NCBI GenBank assembly: GCA_014529385.2
Contig: CM043966.1
Location: 106,219,587 to 106,283,586 of the forward strand
DNA length: 64,000 bases
Direction: 5' to 3'
Source of the DNA: Adiantum capillus-veneris
Lineage: Eukaryota; Streptophyta; Polypodiopsida; Polypodiales; Pteridaceae
Made by a program: the position numbers and the translations under genes. Of the stretch, positions 45,701-57,970 are shown piece by piece. Below the pieces are notes generated by a model. That model saw nothing but the letters and a program-made list of their open reading frames with translations. It was not told the origin of the DNA and ran no database searches. How positions within the stretch are numbered: position 1 is the first letter of the stretch; each line of letters opens with the position of its first letter.

Positions 45701-46116
45701 CCTCGGGACTAAGTGGCACGGGCATGGGAGGGTGGGATCTACGGTGGGGGGATTGTGGGCCGTAGATCTGGGCGCGGATACCCTAGATTACTTATTTGTA
45801 ATCTAGGGTACCCTAGATTACAAAAATAATCTAGGGTACCCACATTTCAAAGTAATCTAGGGTACCTTTTTTTGCGGGCATGGGATTTGAACCCGTGACC
45901 TCACCCACGAGAGGCACATGCCCTAACCACTTCGCCTTGCACGCATTTCTGAAGCATGCGGGCCCTAGTTTACTTAAAACACGTGTGCAAGGATGCAATC
46001 CCCGAATGTAATCTAGGGTACCCTAGATTACTTCCGGCACTGCCGCCCAAATCTACGGCCCACAATCCCCCCATCGTAGATCCCACCCTCCCATGCCCGT
46101 GCCACTTAGTCCGAGG
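45701..46116. repeat. Inverted-repeat unit with palindromes around a tRNA-like insert
   Basis: The arms 45701-45775 and 46043-46116 are inverted copies (CCTCGG then ACTAAGTGGCACGGGCATGG then GGGATTGTGGGCCGTAGAT). Inside, a perfect 24-bp palindrome centred on GGTACC occurs at 45798-45821 and 46008-46031. Further half-copies (TAATCTAGGGTACC) lie at about 45779-45790, 45828-45841 and 45852-45866. The tRNA-like sequence 45874-45944 sits between the palindromes. It looks like a MITE-type foldback element that received a SINE, or one assembled from both. Confidence 0.75.
45874..45944 (-). mobile_element. tRNA-derived SINE head (or tRNA pseudogene)
   Basis: The 71-nt minus-strand sequence starts GCGTGCA and ends TGCCCGC, which pair at 6 of 7 acceptor positions. 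It has an A-box-like AGTGGTTAGGGC and a B box GGGTTCAAATCCC, followed by an A run. The anticodon arm folds poorly, so it is more likely a SINE head than a working tRNA. Confidence 0.6.
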
Positions 46117-46560
46117 GGGGGGTGGGGCTATTTGCAAGCGCGAGGGAGGCGGCATCGCCAGAGCAAGGATGGAGGGATGGGAGGGGAGGGAACTCAAAAG
46201 ACTGATTGCATTGACAAAGGTCTCGCTGAATGAGGGAATGACCACACTTGATGCAATAGAAGCTCCATCTGTTCCTTTTACGAGCAGGTAGGGTATAGGA
46301 AGGCATGATGCAACATGATTCATTAGCGGCAGGAAATAGTAAAACGCAATATGACCATTAGCGATAGGGGGCGGAGGCGAAGGGGCAACATGATCATTAG
46401 CGGTAGCGGACAAACGAGTTTGCTTTGCAAAGGGGGTGGGGGGAGGGTGAATCTGGAGAGAGCGGATCTGCATGAGAGGGGGTGGAACCCCAGTCCACTT
46501 GCATCAAGAAACGAAGCTTGGTAGTCTCAACTTTGTCAACATTGGTAGAGTTGGAAAACT

Positions 46561-46901
46561 GGCTGGCTACCCCCACCTCGTCTCGACAAAGCGATGCTTC
46601 GTGCTAGCAACAATTATCGAATGCGATAAAAAAGATGACAAACGACTGGGGTTCTACCCTCGTGCGGATCCGCCCTTAAAAGTGGACTAGACCTAGTAGG
46701 TGTGCCTGTAGCCTTTTTTTTTTTTTGGGCTGGCTACCCCCACCTCGTCTCGACAAAGCGATGCTTCGTGCTAGCAACAATTATCGAATGCGATAAAAAA
46801 GATGACAAACGATTGGGGTTCTACCCTCGTCGTGCAAATCCGCCCTTAAAAGTGGACTAGACCTAGTAGGTGTGCCCGTAGCCTTTTTTTTTTTTTTTGG
46901 C
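46561..46901. repeat. 167-bp tandem duplication with poly-T ends
   Basis: The copies at 46561-46727 and 46728-46901 are almost identical (CTGGCTACCCCCACCTCGTC at the start, TGTAGCC or CGTAGCC plus a T run at the end). Because each copy ends in a T run, it may be a duplicated minus-strand retroposed sequence. Confidence 0.88.
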
Positions 46902-46999
46902 CTTGTCATAATCATCTTGATTTAGCTTTGGCCATGGATTTAGTTTTCTTTTAGAGGGCTTTTTTTTAACCCTTGAAGAAAGGTTTTTTTTTTTTTGAC

Positions 47000-47900
47000 T
47001 TGCCTAAGAATTTTGATGCATCAAAATCTTCAGACTTGGGCCCCATCCCGGTGGGATTGGAAGGTGCACCTGAACGCACGATATCTTCATAGATAATGCA
47101 AATTTAATTGCCTCTTCGACCGTTTTAGGTGCACCCTCTTCACTTCCCACCCCCCTTGCAGTGTGAAGTCTACCACAAAATGTCTTTTGACTTTTCACCT
47201 TCATCCGTCTTTTCATTTCTTTAAACTCACCCTTCACTTATGCAATTAACATGTTTTGAATTACTTTTTAGTTTTTAAAAATTGGGGAGACCTAATCTTA
47301 TGAAATTCATCAATCCCTTCTAGTTTGAGAATTATCTCACTGTACTCCGCGAGATATGTTAGCAAGGGTCTTCCCCTTTGCATGAACTTATCCCAATCAT
47401 CCCCATTTCTCTTCATTTCGTTTATAGGAAGGAACTCTTTCAAAAAAAAAAAAAAAGATTCAAATTGAGTCTGGAGTATGCTTTCGTTTGTGGAAGTGCT
47501 TCCATTTTTGGAGGAAAGTAAAGATAGTGTCTTTGTTTCTATCTTTCTCTTCCCCATCACATTGAGAGGGTTTCCATGTCTTTCAAGATAGGATTATCCC
47601 TCGATTTTGGTTGGGGCTCTCTTCGTTGACTGCTTTCTGGATCACGCATACTCACATCTATAACTTTTGATGAAGATGGGATCTTCGGGTCCTATATTTT
47701 GGCTTGAGTGGTCGTATCGCTTTTACCCTTATCAAATAGTCAGGATATTAGGGATTTTACTTAAGCAATATTTTATTTAAGGACTCCATTGGAACCCCTT
47801 AAGCTTGCACACGGTTATTCAACTCATCAAATTATTTCCATGTAACAAAGACGTCCCTTAAACCCTCTTCCTATATTTCAATTTTGTGGGGATCTACCAT
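47000..47900 (-). pseudogene. Gypsy gag-like fragment
   Basis: The minus-strand frame MQRGRPLLTYLAEYSEIILK then LEGIDEFHKI resembles the retrotransposon gag domain. A downstream frame has FKEMKRRMKVKSQKTFCGRL and AIKFALSMK. A partly similar, inverted sequence lies near 33250-33340 (CATAAGTGAAGGGTGAGTTT). The frames are broken and no pol follows. Confidence 0.4.
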
Positions 47901-50380
47901 AAAGTGATCCTCAGAACTCGGACCTTCTCGTACCCCCCTCACTCTCTTTTTCCTCCATCTAATGCACTAAAATAAGAATAAGTTATAAGAAATTTGTAGA
48001 CAAAGTGGGCACTTCTATGGATTATGTGTCTATCCAATTTTCCAACAATAAGCGATTGATGGTGTGTGTTACGAGACTGTGCACCCTCCTGTTGTATGTG
48101 GTTAACTACAATTGAGATAGCTGGAGCATAATGGTTAATTAATGTGTTGTATTTCTATTTTTATTAATGAGTTGATGAATCGTAGATTAGAACTCTGGGA
48201 GTTGAGGAGAAGGCACCGACAATAAATTATTCTTGGCCATTTTACATTTTCACAATGTTTTAGATCTTTTATCAATAAGCCAATATGGTTTCTTTGTAAA
48301 TAGGATAGTGAGAACTCACCCTAAGAGAGAGAGTCATGCAATAAGTGATATGCTCCACCCATAAATTAAAGTGGAACTAAGTGTAAAAGAGCGACCGCTC
48401 AACAAACCCTTTAACTGCCGCCGCCTTTAAATTTTTTGAACTACAAATTTGAAAATTCTTTCCGACCATCCACCAAGGCCTTTGAAGCTGGTTTCCCAAA
48501 GGCGATACATCTTGATTCACAAAATCTTGGGCTGAGATTCTGACTCTAAATACAAGTATTTTGGCGCTTGTGTTCACTGTGGTTTTCAAAACCTCAACAA
48601 CATTCAAATATTATCGACCTTATGATAGCCATCACCAAGTTACCCTATTCGACAACAAGGTAGATCAATTTGAGATTTTTATATTTTCTTGAAACTTTTG
48701 CAGATATCCATAACCTTTGAGCACATTTTCGGAGCACAATTTGAACTAGGCTCCCTTCTTGATGGGATGGTGCTTCTATCCATGATGCTACACAAGTTTT
48801 CACCATGGATATCACATGAGAATACTTCCTTCTTGGAAGTTAAGGTCATCAAACAAGTATCATAAGTGTGGTCTATTAGTTATTACAACTAATCCGACTA
48901 TCTATCTTCACATATGATTGTTAAATTGGGTACGTCTCTCACTCTCTTTCTAACACTTTAGAACATCCTATTATATTCTTTTATCATGTGTTTCCTTCCA
49001 AGGTGTCTTCCAGGAAATAATACCCATTAATGTATTATACTATAGTGACTCTATTTCTAGTAGCTATGGTCACTTACTAAACCCTTGAAATTTACTTTGG
49101 CATAAATTAATCCTAAAGTTTCATAATTATGGAATAAAGGTTCTTGTAGATGGAGCACTCATCCATCTTAGCTAAGATACTATTTAAAATTCTCCCTTTA
49201 GTCACTATGTTTCAAAACTAGAAAAATGTATAGTTCCTAATCAAGACCAAAGCAGTCTTGTTTTGTACCATTTCTCTCCTTGCATCTTTGGAAGCTATCC
49301 ACTCAATAAGCTGCCAGATTGGGGCTGTTTTGGTCACATGGCATGTTGAGTGTGTATTTGTGGATATGATTGTTCATATTTGTCAGTTTCTCTCCATTCT
49401 ATCTCTTTAGATTCTTTTTTTTGACATTCATCCATGATAATAATCATTTTTGCTATCATTTATGGATAATGCTTGACAATTGTGGTTTATTATTGATAAA
49501 TCCATGTTATATGTTTTTCAATCTTCATGCTACTAATCAAGGTACAACGTCCACTTTTAGTTCTAATGTTGACAGATCACAAATGCAATCACTTTGTCAG
49601 TACAAATTCTATCAAGAATTGTGAGCTGCAAACTCCAGATAAGTATCCAATATACAATGGTTTACACTCTTTTCAAACACCCAAATGACAAGGTATTGAC
49701 GTGTGATAAACTTGCATCGTTGATTTATTACTACTTATGTGCTAACTTAATTTAAAAATACACATTTCTGTATAATAGCCTTTACTTATTTGATTGCAAA
49801 GTGAAATTTAACAATCTGGTATGGTATTGCATATCTTGTATCTTTGGGCTTACTAACCCTATTAGGTACTATTTTTTTTGTGAATAATGTTTTTCCAGAT
49901 ATTCACACTTGTGGCCACTCTGTCTTCCACTTTCTGTGGATTTTAATGAAGCATGTGACAGACAAGAGGAATGTCCAGATTTTGTCCATTCTTCGTGATG
50001 TTTGCTCATGCTTAGATAGTCACTATATTTTGGGTCATGGTGAAATGCCAAAGAAAATTTAAATATGATACCTAACCTTATAATGTATTTTAGTAGTTGA
50101 TTACCTTCACACTGGCACATTCAAATTCATTTCACATTAGTCTATTACAATCCTTTCGAGGACACCTACCTACACATTATATATATATGAGGAGCTACCT
50201 ACACTTGTAGATCAAGAAGAGCAACTCATCCCTGGACAAATAGATGTTTATGAGACCATCACTACACGCACTGGCATGGTTACACTGATTACCATCTACT
50301 GCCAAAAGCCTAGACCTTTCCTAGTCAACGTTGGAGAGCCATACACTCCGACATATTTGGTGGACTCCATGCAAAATTGA
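47900..50380. other. No recognised gene
   Basis: AT-rich sequence with only short, unrecognised frames. Confidence 0.4.
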
Positions 50381-51620
50381 ATGGGGTGGACAGAGCCATC
50401 CATGTTGATAAGCCAAGATAATGAGATGCAATGGATTATGGGGCTAATGGTGGCTGCTATTTTGCATCGACAGTATGAAAAATGGCTGCTATTTTTATCG
50501 ATAGTATGCAAATCAAGTGCAGGTAATGAATCAAAATTTGGATACTGGATTGAAAATCAAGGATTGGAAATTGTAGCGTTCTGCAAAGAAAGACAAACTG
50601 GTTAGATTTGAAGAGTAGAATAACACAATTTTTTTTAAAGTATCAGAGTTAGCATTGGGAAAAAGGGAATTTGAAGAACCAGAAAGTTGGAAGCAAGAGA
50701 TGTTTCAACAATTGGCTCTCAAAAATGCTAAATGCTTAGTTTTTGATAAGCGGAGTATTTTTTATGGCTACGATCCAACAAGATATTTGGAGTCCTATGA
50801 AGAGGAGCTGGAGTTGAATAGAGTACCAAATGACAGAAAGATTCTAAAGTATGACACGTTTTTGATACCAAATTTTATTGAGCAAGTTTAGGATCTTCAA
50901 CAACAAAGAATCCATAGCTAGAGCACATTTAAAGCTCGTTTAAAGCTGCTATCATCAGAGAACGTTGGGATTCAAGCATGCATGAAGATGAATTGGAGTG
51001 TATTGATGTGTGTAGAGGATTTGAAGTTTACCACAACATGATGGCGACAGTTTTGAGGTACCAAATATGATAATTTCTATTGTGGATGCTAATGGTCTAT
51101 TGATGAATACTGAGGATGTTGTTAGAGGAGGGGATGATATGGATTTGTTGCTACCCTATGGTCTAGGGTCTATCACAGCCCATTTGAGATGATTTTGTGT
51201 TTTACAGTTAAGAACATTTTGTGACAATGGTAGTTTACTTGTAAAACTTATGATCCAGGGGGAACTTGTGATGTATTCCTCCTATGGAAATGGTACAACT
51301 TTTTGTTTGATCCAGGAGGAGGATGTTATATGCAGACGTAGAGGGAGTTTTTCTATATGCTTGAGTGTTTATGCTATGTTGGCAACAAGTTTGTTAGCTT
51401 TCCATATGCCCCTCATGGTAACTATGATGAGATGCTTAAACGTCACATAAATGTAGATCTTGGCACATGCTGGAGAATGTGCATGCTCAAAGGGGGTGGA
51501 TGTCATGCCACTTTGTGGGCACGGGTGGAAAATCAAGATCAAAGAGCCATTACTCACTTTGACAGATTTGGTGTAGATTGCCATCCGATCCTTTTTCTAG
51601 ACATGGACTATTGGGGATAA
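50381..51620 (+). pseudogene. Gag-like retroelement fragment, unassigned
   Basis: A frame reads FEEPESWKQEMFQQLALKNA then YDPTRYLESYEEELELNRVP then NDRKILKYDTFLIPNFIEQV. The YL..Y..E.....P.DRK pattern and the short predicted helices suit a retroelement gag. A second frame (NYDEMLKRHINVDLGTCWRM, FDRFGVDCHPILF) follows at 51357-51620. No pol domain is near. The assignment is weak. Confidence 0.25.
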
Positions 51621-52304
51621 ATGATGTGCTTAGCCATGCTTTGATTAGTAGGCATGCCATATATTGTGCTTGGTATTGCTTTGATTGATATGTAAGATAA
51701 ATGTTATTTATCTTAATACCCCTATTGCACTCATTTTCCTTTGTTCAAGCCCATGCTGATTTCCACTACAGCTAGAAGCTTCACACTATCCTAGTCAACC
51801 ATGGAGAACTGGCACTATGACAATGTCATATTGACAATCATAAAAGTATCGTAGATTAACCAATATTGAAAGGAGATAGCTCAAGAAACTTAGCTATCAG
51901 ATTTCCTCTTACAAAGCTCTTCTTGAACGAACAACTTTTGCTTACCAAGCTGTCTTCAGAGAAAATTTTGCAAGATTTAATAAGTACAAAAGTGTAAATT
52001 GTAAATGTAAGTTACTTATCAACTTGCTTGAATCACCACCCTTGGAACAAAAATCCATATCACCCCTTGGTGTGGTTTGCTTCACCATATACAAGTACTT
52101 CTTGATCAATCTAGTAAGATCAAAACCCTGCTCATGGTGGGTATTGATCATGGCTATTTCTGACTACATCTAGCTCAAAAGAACTTGCCTAGGAGACATG
52201 TCCTAGAAAATATGCAAACTCAAAATGTGGAGATGAAGAAAGAGAGAGTCTTGCAGGATTCAAATAGATGGCTATGTCGAGCATTGTTGCTCTCTTTGTC
52301 AAGC

Positions 52305-52305
<1 letters not shown>

Positions 52306-52387
<82 letters not shown>
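52306..52387. repeat. (GA)n microsatellite, about 82 bp
   Basis: Uninterrupted GA. Confidence 0.97.
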
Positions 52388-52392
<5 letters not shown>

Positions 52393-53059
52393 CTCACCAA
52401 CAAAGAGCTGGCCATGTCAAACATCCTTGCACCCATGATCAAAGCTAGCAACATGACTAGCCTTTGCATCAAAATTTGACTTCCAAAAATCTATATGTAG
52501 AATCCTTCAAAATAAATTCATTTATGAATAGCAACCCACGTAAATGGAATGGCAAACCTAATGACCATGTTGTTATTGGTGTACTCAATGAAATGCCTTT
52601 CATATCATTGTAGTCTTGATTCCCTTGCCATGGAATCTCACATATGCAACCATGGCCCCTTACCAAAGCCTTTCAATGACTTCTGTATACCTTGTGCCTT
52701 TGTGGTGGCTTGTAGTACATCTCGAATCGAGTTTGAAAGACAAGCTTAAGTTTTCTATTGGATTCAATTTTGATTGCTTGCCGTATGTAATTTCCCTTTT
52801 AAAAACCATGAGGAACTGACCCAATTTGTTTCCCTTGTCGTTGTAGCATTGCTTAATTTCACTAATCCTTGCCAAGATCACCATGCTAACACAGCTTGGT
52901 TGAGAGTGTTGTCAATATTTTCCAATAGCTTTTTTGACTATGCATGTCAAGGGATTGATGTTCCTTGACCCTTTTTGGCAGAGATTTATCTTAACGGCCA
53001 TTGCTCATATTTGATTTTGGTACCTTGTCTTCAATTTGCATGCCTTGCATGGCTAGCGC

Positions 53060-53288
53060 TGTTAAAAATAGGGTTGCAGGGAAACACACACAACTTGGAG
53101 AAGGCAAAGAAGCTTAAGCACGCAACAGAGAGTAGTATTTCTTAGTGCACAAATGAAAGATTAAGTTAGCCCTAGAGATATGGGCATATATATACAATGA
53201 AGGGGGGAGGAAACCTCCTAGTGAGGGATAAATACCCCGATAGTCCTAAGTGGGTTCAGACACATCACTACCACATATGTATGGTAGA
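53060..53288 (-). repeat. 3' LTR of the old minus-strand copia copy
   Basis: About 229 bp, clearly related to the 227-bp LTRs of the young copia element (shared ACATATGTGGTAGTGATGTG and AGGAGGTTT motifs), with many substitutions. A polypurine tract CAAGGGGGAGT (minus strand) adjoins it at about 53290-53300. Confidence 0.85.
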
Positions 53289-55930
53289 AACTCCCCCTTG
53301 AGAGTGATGCAATGAATGAGAGCTAGCACATAGTGTATAGAGAAGTACCATGCCCTGAGGACATGATCAGTCCACAAAGGGGAGCAAGCCCAAAGCTTTG
53401 CAAAAATATTCGAACTTCTCACAAGACAATTCCTTTGTGAAAAGATCTGCAAGGTTGTCACGTGTTGGCACATAAGCCAATGTGATCTCTCCTGCTAAGA
53501 GTCTCTCCCTGACATAGTGATAATGCACCTCAATGTGCTTCGTGCGAGCATGAAAAATTGGGTTTATAAAAAATGCCAATGCGCATTGATATTGGCAATG
53601 TCTTGTCCAACACCCAGATCATCCATAAGGTGTCTAAGACGTACACACCCAACCTTAGTTGTTAAGACTTATTTGTACTCAGACTCACAACTAGAAGTGG
53701 ACATAGTAGGTTGTTTCTTGCTCAAGCATGATATGCATGAGCTGTTTAGCACAAAACAAAAACTACTCGTGGACACTCACGTGTCATACCAACTAGCCTA
53801 ACCCGAGTCCAAAAAAGCATGTAAAGCTGGTGGCAATGATTCCCCTTTGCGATAAAACAACCCAAGATATAAAGCGCCACTCAAGTAGTAAAATATTCTC
53901 TTAACATCCTACCAATGCTTAGACCGTGGGCTATGCATAAATCCACGCACCTTTGAGATTGCATATTGAACATCCGGCCTTGTATTGCATACATAAATAA
54001 GGCATTCAACAAGAATTTGGTAAAGAGTGACATCGATAGGATCATCATGTACATTTTCATCAAAATTAGACGGATCTATAATATTAAAAAAAACCCCCAC
54101 AGGCTATACATATGCCTCATTTGAATTTACATTTAATTTTCCACCACTAAAAAGAGGCAACAAATTGTCATCATGTGAGCTTACATTATTGTCTCTAGTA
54201 CATGACAACAAGGGCTGAACAAACTCTTCCACAAACACATATTTCATGACACCAAGATACATTTTATTTGTGGATGATATACTTGTAACCTTTGCTCTCA
54301 GTATCGTAACCAACAAAAATGAATTTAACAGCCTTATCATCCAATTTTTTTGCATTGTGTTTGTGGCACCAAAGCATTAGCCAAATAGCCAAAAACATGC
54401 ATGTGATCAATAGATGTTTTTCTATCATGCCATGCTTCATATGGAGTCATAGAGTGCAAACCTTTTGTAGGACACCTGTTGAGTACATAAGTAGCACACA
54501 TGATGGCCTCAAGCCAAAAAAAAAGTGGCAAAGCTTGACTCTTGACCATACATCGTGCCATCTCCATAAGAGACATGTTCTTCCTTTCAACAACATCATT
54601 TTGTTGATGTGTATACGGCACTATACATTGGTGTTTTATCCACAACTAGCCAAAAATGAATTAAACACATGAGACATATACTCCCCCCCTTGATCTGAAT
54701 GGAGGGTGCTCATAGTACATTTAGAGACATTTTCAGCCATAGTCAAAAATTGTTTGAAGCACATAAATACTTTGGAATTAGATTTAAGCGGATATACCCA
54801 TGCATGCCTAGAGTAATCATCAATGAAAGTCACGAAGTAAAGGTAATTGCCCAAGGAAGCAGTTTGCATGGGCCCACAAACATCACTATGCACAAGCTAC
54901 AATTTGTATGTATCCCTAACTAAACCATCCTTTGGAAAATTTGAACATTGCATTTTACCACAAATACATCCTTCAAAAACATGCTTCACATGTGCTTCAA
55001 GAGGTGGCAAAGGAGCAACCATATCAAATTTCTGCCTAGGGCAAACTGGCAAAATTTAGATGCCCAAAATGTGCATGCCAAAGTTTTGCATCTGAAATAG
55101 CCTTTGAATCCACAATTGCATTTGCAAAATTTTGGCCACACTTGTCATACAAAGTGAGCTTATACAGCCCACGATATAAAATGCTAGATGCAATAATTTC
55201 ATCACCAAAATTGAAATCATGATTGTACATCTATTATCCTCAAATTTCACAACAAGACTAAGTCTAGCAAGTGCTGATACAGACACAAGGTTCTTTTTGA
55301 TCCCAGGTACATACAATGCATCAACAAGTGTGAACAATTGCTATTTGCAGTAATGAACACAATATTTTCATCAACTCCCTTGACGATCGGAAAAGAGGCA
55401 TTTTTGGCAGAATGACTATATTCCCATGAGGGATAGCCTTGAGAGAGGTAAATAAGTCACAATGTGAGGTAATGTGCTTTGTTGCACCACTATCAAAGTA
55501 TCACACATGAGAATCTATAGCAATTGGTATACATGCATCGTGGACATAAGGATCACAAGTGATTTTTTCACTAAGTGCCCACTCTGCACCTACATTAGCA
55601 TCACAATATTTCTTCAAAGAAGATTCTACAATAGCTACACTTGTAGTGGAACCAAATTTTTTTCTTCTTGGCCTCTTTTGCCTTCAATTTAGGACACTGC
55701 TTAATCGAGTGATCATTGGCCTTACAATAATGGCAATGCATCTTCTTTTTCCCCTTTTCACTAGAATTCCCAAACAAAGTGCTACCAGGAGAAGCATTTG
55801 GAACATGTGATTTACCACTCATAGAAGAAACATGAGAAGTGGCTATATTGCTATTACCACTTTTTCTTCGAGCAACAATAAAGGATTGTTCAACTGCACG
55901 TTGAATGTAAGATCCCCAATTCTTGGGTCT
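53289..55930 (-). pseudogene. Old copia copy lacking reverse transcriptase, 5'-truncated
   Basis: On the minus strand, from the 5' side: a gag remnant with QRAVEQSFIVARRKSGNSN; a CCHC knuckle CHYCKANDHSIKQC (about 55720-55745); a decayed protease; GAG-pre-integrase (KLWHAHFGHLNFASL, about 55050); integrase (HSDVCGPMQTASLGNYLYFV, SDQGGEYMSHVFNSFL, QQNDVVERKNMSL); and the post-integrase region (YVFVEEFVQPLLSCTRDNN). It then jumps at about 54043-54050 to DVTLYQILVECLIYVCNTRP and RNase H with NLADLFTKEL. About 1 kb holding the whole RT is missing relative to the young element. The 5' LTR is absent. Confidence 0.88.
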
Positions 55931-55999
55931 CTTCTCAAAAGAAGAAAAATAACTTTCAATATCTATTTTGCCAAATTTTGACTTAAGATGCTTGATTGA

Positions 56000-57540
56000 C
56001 AATATTGAAAGGTTCTAAAGTATAAAGCAAGGTCATTTCCATGTTCCAGTAGGTTAGACGGATGTTTGGTTCAATTTTGGAAAAATCTGCTATTTTTAGC
56101 TTTTCATGCTTTCTATGCTTTTTATGCTCTTTTGCAAAAAGCAAGTCGGATCCTTGATCTACGTTGTCGTGCTATGACACGTACATAGTGGGAACGCATG
56201 CTACAAGATCTATCTTGTAACTTTTTAGATACATAATTATCTTTCCTATAATGTACATATGCATATTTAAGTACAATAATAAGCCTTCTATCTCATCCTA
56301 TTATTTTTCTCAAGGGTAACCTATCCTTACTTTACCATCAGAAAATACTATGGGAAAAGCTCAATAGCTCCGCCTCTTTAACTTGGGGCAAAAAGCATTG
56401 ATTCTTTATTTCTACTATCTCATTATCATCTCACACCCTAGCTAGATCCTATATCTAGGGTAAACTCCAATAGATATATATATATTCTATGTATTTTTTA
56501 TACTTTTCTTATATTTCTTTTTAAATAGCTATTAGGAGGGAATCAAATCCTAGTGGGACACTAGGTGGCATGATTTCAAAGATACACTTATTTTAATGCA
56601 TTATTGCAAGCATGATTACAAAACTTTGTCAAGGAGCAATGTCATGCTTTCATATGGCATGAGGTGTCCTTTGGAATTAAATGAAAGTCTAGGCTAAGGG
56701 GACCACGGGAAGACTTTTGCTGCCAGAAATGGACCTTATTTTGATGAATTTTTTACACAAGGTTCCAATCCAAATTGGAAAATGATTTTAAAATAAAAAT
56801 CATAGCTAATGAGCTGAAGTTTCTGTCCATATTTTTACTTTTTTATTTGGAGCCACGGTTGAGGAGATATGATCAAAATACTGGACCCTAGTCTGCCCAC
56901 ATCATGCAGGGACATCTCATTTCCAACTTTTCCGATTCCTATTCACACTGGCTCTTCTCTTCTTGTGTAAACCATTGGGGGTTCCCTTCACCTATAAAAG
57001 GGGACCTCTTCTTCCTTGAAAAGGAACTCAGGCATTCAAGCCATTGATGAGAGAAATTCTTGAGGGAGGGAGTAGTAATGGCTAATTGTACTTAGCCCCA
57101 TTAACATAAGCCCAAGCCTACACTTTCTCCTAGAGGAAGACTAGCCATTCTTGTACGCTATCCTTGGAAGATCAACTCTAATCAAAGAAGGTGTTGTACT
57201 TGGCGTATCAATCAATGTTGAATTTTTCCCTCTTCTTCTCTCTCCCATCAATAATGGTGCCGAAGGGTTTCAAGTAAGATGTGTTCTACATTGATTTTTT
57301 TTTATTTCTTGTTGTTTTCATTTTCATCTCTAATCCAACATATATATATGTATCTAATCTCATCTCCTTAACCAAACCTATCTCTCTCATTCTTAGTAAT
57401 TCATCCTCTATAGGTTCTCTTTGCTACAGGTACATCTCTCCCCGCAGTATCCTTATTGCCTACGGGCAAGAATAGAGCTTGGGAGGGAAACTTCTCATCT
57501 CTTCACTTCTCTCATATCTACATTTCTCACATACTATCCT
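56000..57540. other. Probable LTR-type sequence with TATA signal, unassigned
   Basis: No coding frame. CCTATAAAAGGGGACC at about 56991 followed by a CT-rich leader looks like a retroelement promoter. Boundaries were not identified. Confidence 0.3.
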
Positions 57541-57542
57541 AG

Positions 57543-57761
57543 ATGAATAACCCACATGATGATCATTTCTATCGCTTTCACTCTGTACGATCAATTAGAA
57601 TTAACGTATGGATTAGCCGAAAAATACACTTTCAACAACGTATAGTGTTTCTCTTTGGCCCAGAAAGGCTTAATGAAATACTTCTATCACCGGATCCCAT
57701 CATACTACCTCTCATAGACTATAATTTTTCTTTTGATGTAAGCGTAGTTATCTTGCTATGA
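57543..57761 (+). CDS. Small ORF A of a paralogous pair, unknown
   Basis: A 72-residue ORF (MNNPHDDHFYRFHSVRSIRI...). Its C-terminal 55 residues align with ORF B directly downstream: IHFQQRIVFLFGPERLN against LQFQRTIRSLFGKPRLN, and DPIILPLIDYNFSFDV against NPFILPMIRYDHSLDV. The stop overlaps the start of ORF B as ATGA. The product is rich in hydrophobic and basic residues, and no family was recognised. It lies 3' of a retroelement-like leader. The existence of a second, diverged copy suggests the reading frame mattered at some time. Confidence 0.35.
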   Translation: MNNPHDDHFYRFHSVRSIRINVWISRKIHFQQRIVFLFGPERLNEILLSPDPIILPLIDYNFSFDVSVVILL

Positions 57762-57970
57762 ACCAAGAGGATTTGTACACACAATTAATCCCAATCACTA
57801 GACAAAATATATATATTATGGTAAGCACAAAACTACAATTCCAAAGAACAATTCGTAGCCTATTTGGTAAGCCAAGATTGAATGCCATTAACTCATCTAT
57901 TAACCCTTTCATATTACCCATGATACGATATGACCATAGCCTTGATGTTTTCATTTTCGTATTGTTTTGA
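57758..57970 (+). CDS. Small ORF B of the paralogous pair, unknown
   Basis: A 70-residue ORF (MNQEDLYTQLIPITRQNIYI...) starting in the ATGA overlap with ORF A. See ORF A for the shared motifs. No family was recognised. Confidence 0.35.
   Translation: MNQEDLYTQLIPITRQNIYIMVSTKLQFQRTIRSLFGKPRLNAINSSINPFILPMIRYDHSLDVFIFVLF

Noticed and set aside
45874-45944. Functional tRNA gene
   Set aside because: The acceptor and T arms look right, but the anticodon arm does not fold well; a SINE head is more likely.
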